DNA of 64,000 nt from Geothrix sp. 21YS21S-2. Lineage in GTDB: Bacteria > Acidobacteriota > Holophagae > Holophagales > Holophagaceae. Each line of letters starts with the position of its first letter. Positions within the stretch are counted from its first letter, which is position 1. Position numbers and translations under genes: made by a program. Of this stretch, positions 17,200 to 24,208 are shown piece after piece. The notes beneath the pieces are model-generated. The model worked only from the letters and a program-made list of their open reading frames with translations, was not told the DNA's origin and did not search any database. The stretch covers positions 1,522,001-1,586,000 of the forward strand of contig NZ_CP132910.1 of assembly GCF_030846775.1 (NCBI RefSeq). Reading direction: 5' to 3'.

Positions 17200-17805
17200 A
17201 TGGATATCCTGACCCTGGAACTCTTCGATGTCACAGTCTCCGAGGCCCTCCGGGAGGTGAGCCGGGTGCTGGAGGACCATCCCGGCCTCCCCCTGCGCGT
17301 GATCATCGGCGGCGACGAGATGCTCCTGCACAACGTCCAGCGGTTCCTGGAGCGCTCCGGGCGCACCGCCACGCCCTACCGGGAGGGCTCGGGCTGGCGC
17401 GTCGAGACGGCCGGCGCGGACGCGCCGGCGCCCGCCCCGGTTCGCGCCGTCGAGCCCGTGACCCGCGTCGTCCCCGCCCCGCTCCAGGCCCGGCCCCGGC
17501 CCCTCCTGCTCACCCGGGCATCGCTCGGCGCCGGCAACGGCGGCGTGGGAAGGCGCCTCCTCCTGGGCGTGCTGCGCGAGCTGGACCCCCAGGTGCCCTG
17601 GGTGGGCCTGGCCCTGGAGGCCACCGGCCTCCTGGAGGACCCGGAGGCCCTGGCGCTCCTGACGGCCCTGCAGGCCCGCGGGACCCGGGTGCGCGTCTCC
17701 CGGGAGAGCCTCCTCTTTCCCGACGGCCCCGAGGGCGCCTTCGAGGTCATCGAGGACTCCCAGTGGCAGAGGCTGGCCGGAAAAGGGGATTTGACGATAA
17801 TATAA
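17200..17805 (+). CDS. Cysteine-free YedF-like TusA-DsrE fusion protein
   Basis: A 201-residue two-domain protein. Residues 1-72 look like a TusA/SirA domain (LTLELFDVTVSEALREV, LRVIIGGDE, NVQRFLERSG). After a Pro/Ala linker, residues about 103-200 match the DsrE-like half of YedF selenium-metabolism proteins (LLLTRASLGAGNGGVGRRLL, VIEDSQW). The catalytic cysteines of both families are absent: there is no cysteine anywhere, and the usual CGTCL segment reads RVSRESLLF. Sulfur or selenium transfer by persulfide is therefore excluded, and a binding or regulatory role is inferred. It is divergent from queG. Confidence 0.6.
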   Translation: MDILTLELFDVTVSEALREVSRVLEDHPGLPLRVIIGGDEMLLHNVQRFLERSGRTATPYREGSGWRVETAGADAPAPAPVRAVEPVTRVVPAPLQARPRPLLLTRASLGAGNGGVGRRLLLGVLRELDPQVPWVGLALEATGLLEDPEALALLTALQARGTRVRVSRESLLFPDGPEGAFEVIEDSQWQRLAGKGDLTII

Positions 17806-17925
17806 ACGATTAAAGCCAACTCCTTCGATGGGTTGAACAGCCTCCGGAGCCGTTAGACTGGAGCTTCAACCTGGAAGACGATTCGACCCTCCATCGCCGA
17901 GAGCCCTGAAAGTGCCCCTTATCCC

Positions 17926-18582
17926 ATGACCGTACCCAACTACCTGACCCTCGCCCGGATCCTCATGGTGCCCATCCTCGTGGTGGTGCTCCTGACGCGG
18001 GTTACCAATCATGAAATCATCGGCGTCCTGGTCTTCTGGGCGGCGAGCCTTACCGACCTCCTGGACGGCTACCTGGCGCGCAAATGGGGCCAGGTGACCA
18101 CCCTGGGCAAGCTCCTGGACCCCCTGGCGGACAAGCTCCTCATCATGGGCGCCCTCATCAGCCTGGTGGAGCTGGGCATGGCCCCGGCCTGGATGACCTT
18201 CATCATCCTGGGGCGGGAAATGGCCATCACGGGCCTCCGGGGCATCGCGAGCGAGGAGGGCGTCACCATCGCCGCCGAGCGCCTGGGCAAATGGAAGCTG
18301 GGCTTCCAGATCGCCGCCATCTCCTGCCTGCTCCTGGGGCCGGTGCTCGACGGCTGGCTCCTGGACTGGACCGGCCTGCCGATCTTCCGGGTCTTCATCC
18401 ATTTCCCCAGGCCCTACAGCTTCTTCTGGGGCATGGGCGTGCTGCTGCTCTGGGTGGCCATGATCCTTTCCATCTGGAGCGCGGTGACCTACTTCCGGAA
18501 GTTCTGGAGCAAGCTGGGCCCCAGCCTCCTCGCAGGCCACGGGCGCCTGTCGGCCCACGAGTCCCCCGACCGGAAGGTGTGA
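17926..18582 (+). CDS. pgsA: CDP-diacylglycerol--glycerol-3-phosphate 3-phosphatidyltransferase
   Basis: Makes phosphatidylglycerol phosphate, the precursor of phosphatidylglycerol and cardiolipin, at the inner membrane. The 218-residue protein has the complete CDP-alcohol phosphotransferase motif: D44, D47-G48, A51-R52, G61, D65, D69. Several hydrophobic helices follow. Alternative members of this superfamily (for example Pss or cardiolipin synthase types) are less likely given the N-terminal PNYLTLARILMVPILV. The DUF502 gene follows after 7 nt, so an operon is likely. Confidence 0.85.
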   Translation: MTVPNYLTLARILMVPILVVVLLTRVTNHEIIGVLVFWAASLTDLLDGYLARKWGQVTTLGKLLDPLADKLLIMGALISLVELGMAPAWMTFIILGREMAITGLRGIASEEGVTIAAERLGKWKLGFQIAAISCLLLGPVLDGWLLDWTGLPIFRVFIHFPRPYSFFWGMGVLLLWVAMILSIWSAVTYFRKFWSKLGPSLLAGHGRLSAHESPDRKV

Positions 18583-18589
18583 GGCAAAC

Positions 18590-19207
18590 ATGTTCAGGAA
18601 ATATCTGCTGGCGGGATTCTTCACGCTGCTGCCCTCGGTGGTGACGTTCTGGATCCTCCGTGCCATCTTCAACTCCCTGGTGGACATCTTCCGGGGGCCG
18701 GCCTCCATGGTCGCCGCCATGCTCCACCTGCCGGTGCCGCCCGCCTGGGGCCTGGCCCTCATCTCCGCGGCGGCCACCATCTCCCTCCTGCTGCTGGCCG
18801 GGGCCCTGGTGGGCAACTTCGTGGGCCGCCAGATCCTCGGGTGGCTGGACGAGCTGGTGATGTACATCCCGGTCGTCAAGGGCATCTACGGCGCCACCAA
18901 GCAGCTCATGAGCGCCATCCAGAGCGGCCAGGGCGGCTCGTTCAAGGAAGTGGTGCGGGTGGAATGGCCCCGGCCCGGCGCCTACACCCTGGGCTTCGTG
19001 GCCCACCGGGACTGCACCTGGGCCGGCTTCGGGCAGGGCGAGGAGATGGTGGCCGTCTACGTCCCTACGGCGCCCAACCCAACCTCCGGCTACGTGATCA
19101 TGGTGGAGGCCTCCAAGGTCACCCCCATGCCCATCAGCCCCGAGCAGGCCCTCACCTGGGCCGTCTCCGGCGGCGTGGTGACGCCCTCCGGCGTCAAGCT
19201 CCCGTGA
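18590..19207 (+). CDS. DUF502 family membrane protein
   Basis: A 205-residue protein with two N-terminal transmembrane segments (FRKYLLAGFFTLLPSVVTFWI and ISLLLLAGALVGNFVG) followed by a soluble domain, the usual DUF502 layout including PVVKGIYGATKQ and GFVAHRD. Function is unknown; DUF502 proteins are widespread in bacteria and plants. It is sandwiched between pgsA and an SDR gene, whose GTG overlaps its stop (GTGA), so all three are likely translated from one transcript. Confidence 0.8.
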   Translation: MFRKYLLAGFFTLLPSVVTFWILRAIFNSLVDIFRGPASMVAAMLHLPVPPAWGLALISAAATISLLLLAGALVGNFVGRQILGWLDELVMYIPVVKGIYGATKQLMSAIQSGQGGSFKEVVRVEWPRPGAYTLGFVAHRDCTWAGFGQGEEMVAVYVPTAPNPTSGYVIMVEASKVTPMPISPEQALTWAVSGGVVTPSGVKLP

Positions 19208-19932
19208 AGCCCTTCCTGGGCAGGCGGATCCTGGTGACGGGGGCCGGCTCGGGCATCGGCCGGGCCTGCGCCCGGCGCCTGGACGCGCTGGGCGCGGAAC
19301 TGATCCTGGCCGGCCGCCGCGGGGAGGCCCTGAAGGAGACCCTGCCCCACGCCGTCCGGGCCGTCCTGGACCACACCCGGGACGAGGCCGTGCTGGCGTT
19401 CGCGAAGGACTGCCCCCCCCTGGACGGCATGGTGCTGGCCGCGGGCTCCCTGCTCACCGGCAGCGTGGAGGGGACATCGACCCTCGCATTCGAATGCATG
19501 ATCGCATCCAACCTGAAGGGCCCCTGGCTCCTCTGCCATCACCTGGGCGGCCTCCTCAAGGACGGCGCCAGCGTCGTGCTGGTGGGCTCGAACGTGGGCA
19601 TCCGGGCCATCCCCGACACCGCCGCCTACAGCGTGGCCAAGGCGGGCGTGCACATGCTGGCCCAGGTGCTGGCCCTGGAGTGGGCCCCGCGCGCCATCCG
19701 CTGCAACGCCGTCGCCCCGGGACCCGTCCACACCGCCATGGTGGACGCGCGCCTCAAGGCCGCCCCGGATCCGGCCGCGGCCCTGCACGCGCTCTCCCGG
19801 GTCAATCCCCTGCGCCGCCTCGGCCGCGAGGAGGAGGTGGCCGCTCTGGCCATCCACCTCCTCGGGGACGAGAGCCGCTGGACGACGGGGACGGTCATCC
19901 CCATCGACGGCGGCGCCGCCGCCGTGTTCTGA
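19204..19932 (+). CDS. Short-chain dehydrogenase/reductase
   Basis: A 242-residue classical SDR. NAD(P) loop GAGSGIG at 13-19, catalytic Tyr142 and Lys146 (YSVAK), and the C-terminal GTVIPIDGG strand typical of FabG-like enzymes. An oxo-group substrate cannot be assigned: its position after pgsA and DUF502 hints at lipid metabolism, but that is inference. The GTG start overlaps the preceding stop by 4 nt. Confidence 0.8.
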   Translation: MKPFLGRRILVTGAGSGIGRACARRLDALGAELILAGRRGEALKETLPHAVRAVLDHTRDEAVLAFAKDCPPLDGMVLAAGSLLTGSVEGTSTLAFECMIASNLKGPWLLCHHLGGLLKDGASVVLVGSNVGIRAIPDTAAYSVAKAGVHMLAQVLALEWAPRAIRCNAVAPGPVHTAMVDARLKAAPDPAAALHALSRVNPLRRLGREEEVAALAIHLLGDESRWTTGTVIPIDGGAAAVF

Positions 19933-19938
19933 AGCCCT

Positions 19939-21168
19939 TCAGCGCTCCAGGAAGTCCAGGTCCCGCCCATGGGTCTCCGCCAGTCCCCAGAGGGTGAGCA
20001 GGGCGATCCCGATGGCCAGCGCGCCCACGGCCAGGGCCGAGCCCACCAGGCCCATGGGGGCCTTCAGGGCGGCGAAGAGCAGGGCCATGGGCACCAGGCC
20101 GCCCCGCACGAAGTTGGGCACCGTGATCGTGACCGTGGCCCGCAGGTTCGTGCCGAACTGCTCGGCGGCGATCGTCATGAAGACCGCCCAGTAGCCGATG
20201 GTGTAGCCCAGGGCCGCGCAGAGGCCGTACAGGAAGGCCGGGCTCCGCCCATGGAGCCCGAAGAGGTAGGCCAGCACCACCAGGGCGTCGAGCACCAGGA
20301 ACGCGGCCACCGCCCCCCGGCGGCTGCGGAGCACCTGGCTCAGCACGCCCGAGGACACGTCCCCGAGCACCAGCCCCGCGTAGCAGAACGCCACGGCGGT
20401 GCCGGCCTTCACGGTGCCGATGACGCCCAGGGTCCGTGCGAATTCCGGGGAGAAGGTCACCAGGATGCCCACCACGTACCAGGTGGGCATGCCGATGGCG
20501 ATGCACGCCATGTAGCGGAAGAGCCGGTCCCGGTCGTTCACGAGCATCCAGAGGCTGCCCCTCGCCACCCCCCCGGTCTTCATCTGGGCGAACATCCCGC
20601 TTTCGGCCACCCCGATGCGCAGGAGCAGGAGCGCGAAGCCCAGGCTCCCGCCCACCAGGTAGGCCACCTTCCAGGTCATGTAGTTGCCCACGAGCCCCGC
20701 CACCACGGCCCCGGACACCCCCACCGCCGCCACCAGGGTGGTGCCGTAGGCCCGGGTCTCCCTGGAGAGGACCTCGCTCACCAGGGTGATGGCCGCCCCC
20801 AGCTCCCCGGCCAGGCCGAAGCCCGCCACGAAGCGGCACACGGCGTAGAGGGGCACCGAGGCGGCGAAGGCGTTGGCGAAATTGGCGGCGGAGTAGAGGG
20901 CGATGGACCCGAACAGGACCGAGAGCCTGCCCTTCTTGTCGCCCATGACCCCCCAGAGGATGCCCCCCAGGAGCATGCCGGTCATCTGGACGTTCAGGAG
21001 GAAGGCCCCGGTGTCCAGCAGCCCCGAGGGCGGCACGCCGATGGCCAGGAGGCTCTGCTGCCGGACGATGGGGAACAGCAGCAGGTCGAAGATGTCCACG
21101 AAATACCCCAGGGCCGCCACCAGGACGGTGAGGTTGAGGACCGCCAGGAATCCCTTCCGGTGCGACAT
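19939..21168 (-). CDS. Major facilitator superfamily transporter
   Basis: A 409-residue protein with about 12 transmembrane helices. The loop motif GDKKGR between helices 2 and 3 and RFVAGFGLAGELGAA in helix 4 are typical of the metabolite:H+ symporter-like (sugar/organic acid) branch. Start ATG 21168 is supported by GAGGAG 8 nt upstream; a longer frame to 21210 is less likely. The substrate is not predictable. Convergent with the SDR gene (6-nt gap) and divergent from fba. Confidence 0.8.
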   Translation of the reverse strand: MSHRKGFLAVLNLTVLVAALGYFVDIFDLLLFPIVRQQSLLAIGVPPSGLLDTGAFLLNVQMTGMLLGGILWGVMGDKKGRLSVLFGSIALYSAANFANAFAASVPLYAVCRFVAGFGLAGELGAAITLVSEVLSRETRAYGTTLVAAVGVSGAVVAGLVGNYMTWKVAYLVGGSLGFALLLLRIGVAESGMFAQMKTGGVARGSLWMLVNDRDRLFRYMACIAIGMPTWYVVGILVTFSPEFARTLGVIGTVKAGTAVAFCYAGLVLGDVSSGVLSQVLRSRRGAVAAFLVLDALVVLAYLFGLHGRSPAFLYGLCAALGYTIGYWAVFMTIAAEQFGTNLRATVTITVPNFVRGGLVPMALLFAALKAPMGLVGSALAVGALAIGIALLTLWGLAETHGRDLDFLER

Positions 21169-21271
21169 GGGCTTTGCTCCTCGATGGAAACCGGGCGCCG
21201 AAGGACTCACATTGCCCCAGGCCCCGGGCAGGTGTCAAACTGAATCGACCTGACCAGAAAAGAGGAATCCG

Positions 21272-22297
21272 ATGCCGGTTGTCACCCCCGCCCAATACCT
21301 CACGATGCTCGACAAGGCGCAGCAAGGGAAGTACGCCTACGCGGCCTTCAACGTCACCTCCACCGAGACCGCCAACGCGGTCCTCCTCGGCCTCAAGACC
21401 GCCAAGGCCGACGGCATCGTCCAGATCTCGACCGGCGGCGCCGAGTTCATGAGCGGCCTGGGCGTCAAGAGCATGGCCTACGGAGCCATCGCCCTGGCCC
21501 AGTACGTCCACTACATGGCCCAGCACTACGAAGTGAACGTGGCCCTGCACACGGACCACTGCCACCCCAAGTACCTCGAGACCTTCGTGCTCCCCCTCAT
21601 CGCCGAGACCGAGCGCCGCCGTGCCGCGGGCCAGGGCAACCTCTTCAACGCCCACATGTTCGACGGCTCCGAGCTGCCCCTGGACGAGAACATCCGGCGC
21701 TCCGCGGAACTCCTGAAGCGGTGCGCCGCCAGCGAGATCATCCTGGAGGTGGAGACCGGCGTCGTGGGCGGCGAGGAGGACGGCCACGACACCAGCGGCG
21801 TCCCCAAGGACAAGCTCTACACCACCCCCGAGGACATGGTGGAAGTGCACAGGGCCCTGTCCCCCCTGGGCAGGTACCTTCTGGCCGCCACCTTCGGCAA
21901 CGTGCACGGCGTCTACAAGCCCGGCAACGTCGTCCTGCGCCCCGAGATCCTCCGGGACGGCCAGGCCGCCATCGACAAGGCCTTCCCCGGCCAGCGCAGC
22001 CGCCTCGTCTTCCACGGCGGCTCCGGCTCGAGCCTGGCCGAGATCCACGCCACCCTGGACTACGGCGTGGTGAAGATGAACGTGGACACCGACACCCAGT
22101 ACGCCTTCACCCGCGCCATCGCCGGCCACATGTTCAAGAACTACGACGGCGTCCTGAAGATCGACGGCGAAGTGGGCGACAAGAAGGCCTACGATCCCCG
22201 CCCCTACATGAAGAAGGCCGAGCAGAGCATGGCCGACCGCGTCGTCCGCGCCTGCGAGGACCTGCGCAGCGCCGGGAAGACCCTGGGCCAGATCTAG
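21272..22297 (+). CDS. fba: Class II fructose-bisphosphate aldolase
   Basis: A 341-residue zinc-dependent aldolase of glycolysis/gluconeogenesis. Zinc and substrate ligands lie in ALHTDHCHP, EVETGVVGGEEDG, GNVHGVY and VFHGGSGS; NVDTDTQYAFTR closes the phosphate site. Length and EDGH insertion fit the class IIA/actinobacterial-type branch. RBS AGAGGA precedes ATG 21272. A second, unrelated class I aldolase is encoded at 30136-31053. A strong palindromic terminator follows. Confidence 0.9.
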   Translation: MPVVTPAQYLTMLDKAQQGKYAYAAFNVTSTETANAVLLGLKTAKADGIVQISTGGAEFMSGLGVKSMAYGAIALAQYVHYMAQHYEVNVALHTDHCHPKYLETFVLPLIAETERRRAAGQGNLFNAHMFDGSELPLDENIRRSAELLKRCAASEIILEVETGVVGGEEDGHDTSGVPKDKLYTTPEDMVEVHRALSPLGRYLLAATFGNVHGVYKPGNVVLRPEILRDGQAAIDKAFPGQRSRLVFHGGSGSSLAEIHATLDYGVVKMNVDTDTQYAFTRAIAGHMFKNYDGVLKIDGEVGDKKAYDPRPYMKKAEQSMADRVVRACEDLRSAGKTLGQI

Positions 22298-22388
22298 AGG
22301 TTGATTCCCGAATCGCAAAGCATTCAGGTTCCAATCCTCACCGCCCGCCGAATGCTTGGATTCCGGATTTCAATTTTTTTTCCTTGTT

Positions 22389-22447
22389 CATCCCCGTTCA
22401 TCGCCGGCAAATTCATTCGCATGATTTGCCGGCGATGAACGGGGATG
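22389..22447. terminator. 24-bp perfect inverted repeat, probable bidirectional terminator
   Basis: Arms 22389-22412 and 22424-22447 are exact reverse complements with an 11-nt loop. A T-rich run (22373-22381) and an A-rich segment flank the sides, so it can terminate both the aldolase transcript and the convergent aquaporin transcript. The arms contain the CATCCCCGTTCATC motif that also resembles the dispersed repeats elsewhere in the window. Confidence 0.75.
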
Positions 22448-22490
22448 GACGGGGAAAATAAAATGGATAAAAGAAAGCCATCCTTGCAGG

Positions 22491-23192
22491 CTATGAATCC
22501 TTGTCCAGCCTGGGGAACACGAGGCCCGCCAGGGCGGCCCCGGCCAGCGGAGCCACCCAGAACAGCCACAGTTGCCCCAGGGCCCAGCCCCCGTCCGCGA
22601 AGAAGGCCACCCCGGTGCTCCGGGCGGGGTTCACGCTGGTGTTGGTCACGGGGATGCTCACCAGGTGGATGAGGGTCAGGCACAGGCCGATGGCGATGGG
22701 GGCGAACCCGGCGGGCGCCTTGCGGGACGTGGCGCCGAGGATCACGAACAGGAAGAAGAAGGTCATCACGACCTCCGTGAGGAAGGCCGAGCCCAGCGAA
22801 TACTGCCCGGGGCTGTGGAGGCCGTACCCGTTGCTGGCGAACCCGCCGGCCTGGAACAGGGGCTTGCCGGAGGCGATGAGGAAGAGCACCCCGCCCGCGA
22901 GGACCGCGCCCGCAACCTGCGCGGCCCAGTAGGGGGCGACGTCCTTCCACGCGAAGCGCCCGCCCACGGCCAGCCCCAGGGTCACGGCCGGGTTCAGGTG
23001 GCAGCCTGAGATGGGGCCCACGGCGTAGGCCATGGTGAGGACGGTGAGCCCGAAGGCCAGGCTCACGCCGTGCAGGCCGATGCCCACGCCGGGGAAGGCC
23101 GCGGCCAGCACGGCGCTGCCGCAGCCGCCCAGCACCAGCCAGAAGGTTCCGAAGACTTCCGCGGACAAACGATGGGTCAGTGGCACGGGCAC
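22491..23192 (-). CDS. aqpZ: Aquaporin Z-like water channel
   Basis: A 233-residue MIP-family channel in the inner membrane. Both NPA boxes are intact (N67 in HLNPAVT, N188 in SVNPARS). [18 protein letters not shown] and the selectivity-filter Arg after the second NPA point to water-selective AqpZ and not GlpF. Six transmembrane helices are apparent. It lies 90 nt downstream of the Rrf2 gene in the same direction, but I see no functional link to the nitrate genes. Confidence 0.88.
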   Translation of the reverse strand: MPVPLTHRLSAEVFGTFWLVLGGCGSAVLAAAFPGVGIGLHGVSLAFGLTVLTMAYAVGPISGCHLNPAVTLGLAVGGRFAWKDVAPYWAAQVAGAVLAGGVLFLIASGKPLFQAGGFASNGYGLHSPGQYSLGSAFLTEVVMTFFFLFVILGATSRKAPAGFAPIAIGLCLTLIHLVSIPVTNTSVNPARSTGVAFFADGGWALGQLWLFWVAPLAGAALAGLVFPRLDKDS

Positions 23193-23282
23193 CTCCTCAT
23201 GGAAAATTCCCCTGCATTCTACAAGCCGTGCCCCTGAGTTCCAGGTAAAAGTGCCCCTTCCGGCTTCGCGGGGCCCCGCCCT

Positions 23283-23738
23283 TCAGACCGCTCCCTCCGC
23301 CATGCACTTCACGCGGGGCACCACCTTCAGGGTCGAGAGGTCCAGGCGGTAGAGATCGCTGATGGTCACCTCGGCCATGGTGTGGTCGAGGGTGGCCTTG
23401 GCGTCGCACCAGGCGACGTGCAGCGGGCAGGGCTTCCCCTTGCTCAGGCAGTCGGTGAAGCCCATGACGCAGACGGTGGTGGTGTCCATGGTGTTCAGGA
23501 TGGCCACCACCTCGCCCACCGTGATGGAGGCCGCGGGGCGGGCCAGCCGGAAGCCGCCGTGGGGCCCCCGCATGGACTCCAGGATGCCGCCGTGGGCCAG
23601 GGTCTGGAGGACCTTGGCCAGGTAGGGCCCGGGGAGTTCCACGCGGCCCGCGAGCTCCTTGGCCAGGAGGTAGGACCCGTCCTCGGGCAGCGCGGAAAGC
23701 GCGCGCAGGGCATAGCCGGTCGCCATGGAATACAACAT
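23283..23738 (-). CDS. Rrf2 family transcriptional regulator with four-cysteine motif
   Basis: A 151-residue winged-helix regulator. The N-terminal YALRALSALPEDGSYLLAKELA and LQTLAHGGILESMRGPHGGFRL are the Rrf2 HTH and wing. Cysteines at 90, 97, 104 and 111 (CX6CX6CX6C) occupy the region that binds an Fe-S cluster in IscR and NsrR. It ends the hcp-nrf-nap gene set (36 nt before napB's end), so a role as NO- or redox-sensing regulator of that set is inferred. IscR is less likely because no isc/suf genes are near. Confidence 0.75.
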   Translation of the reverse strand: MLYSMATGYALRALSALPEDGSYLLAKELAGRVELPGPYLAKVLQTLAHGGILESMRGPHGGFRLARPAASITVGEVVAILNTMDTTTVCVMGFTDCLSKGKPCPLHVAWCDAKATLDHTMAEVTISDLYRLDLSTLKVVPRVKCMAEGAV

Positions 23739-23773
23739 CGCCTGTCCCTCGATCCCCTGAGGTTACCTGAAAT

Positions 23774-24208
23774 CTAGCCCAGGTGGCAGGACAGGCAGTT
23801 GGCCCGTCCCGGGTGGGGATTGCGCCTCATTCCGGGATGGACCTCCCGGCCATGGCAGGCCAGGCAGTTCTCCCGCATCGCCACGGCGTGGGGCAGCGCG
23901 GGCGGGGCGCCCGGGTAGGCCCTGGCGCCCCTCGCTCGGGAGGCCGGCTCGCCCTTGAACGCGTTGGCGCGGAAGGGGGCCGCGGCGCCGGAGGGCACGT
24001 GGCAGGACTGGCACCAGCCGCCGGCCTTGTGGGGCACGGCGGGCACGCCGCCGCTGATCTCCCTGGCGTGGCAGCCGGTGCAGGATGCGTCCTTGTGGAG
24101 GTCGTGGGGGATGACCGGCGGAGCGTAGGCGTGGAGGCGCTCCGGGGCCCTGGCGGGGAGGACCGGGGCCAGCCCGGCCAGAAGCAGGGACAGCGCCAGG
24201 GTTCTCAT
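23774..24208 (-). CDS. napB: Tetrahaem NapB-like electron-transfer subunit
   Basis: A 144-residue periplasmic cytochrome with signal peptide. The first half matches NapB, the dihaem small subunit of periplasmic nitrate reductase (PPVIPH, CTGCH 43-47, CQSCH 66-70, CHVPSGAAAPF). The second half repeats a PPALPH entry and adds CLACH 115-119 and CLSCH 138-142, resembling another dihaem module. It therefore appears to be a NapB fused to a second dihaem unit. Its ATG overlaps the napA stop (ATGA). It likely passes electrons to NapA. Confidence 0.75.
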   Translation of the reverse strand: MRTLALSLLLAGLAPVLPARAPERLHAYAPPVIPHDLHKDASCTGCHAREISGGVPAVPHKAGGWCQSCHVPSGAAAPFRANAFKGEPASRARGARAYPGAPPALPHAVAMRENCLACHGREVHPGMRRNPHPGRANCLSCHLG

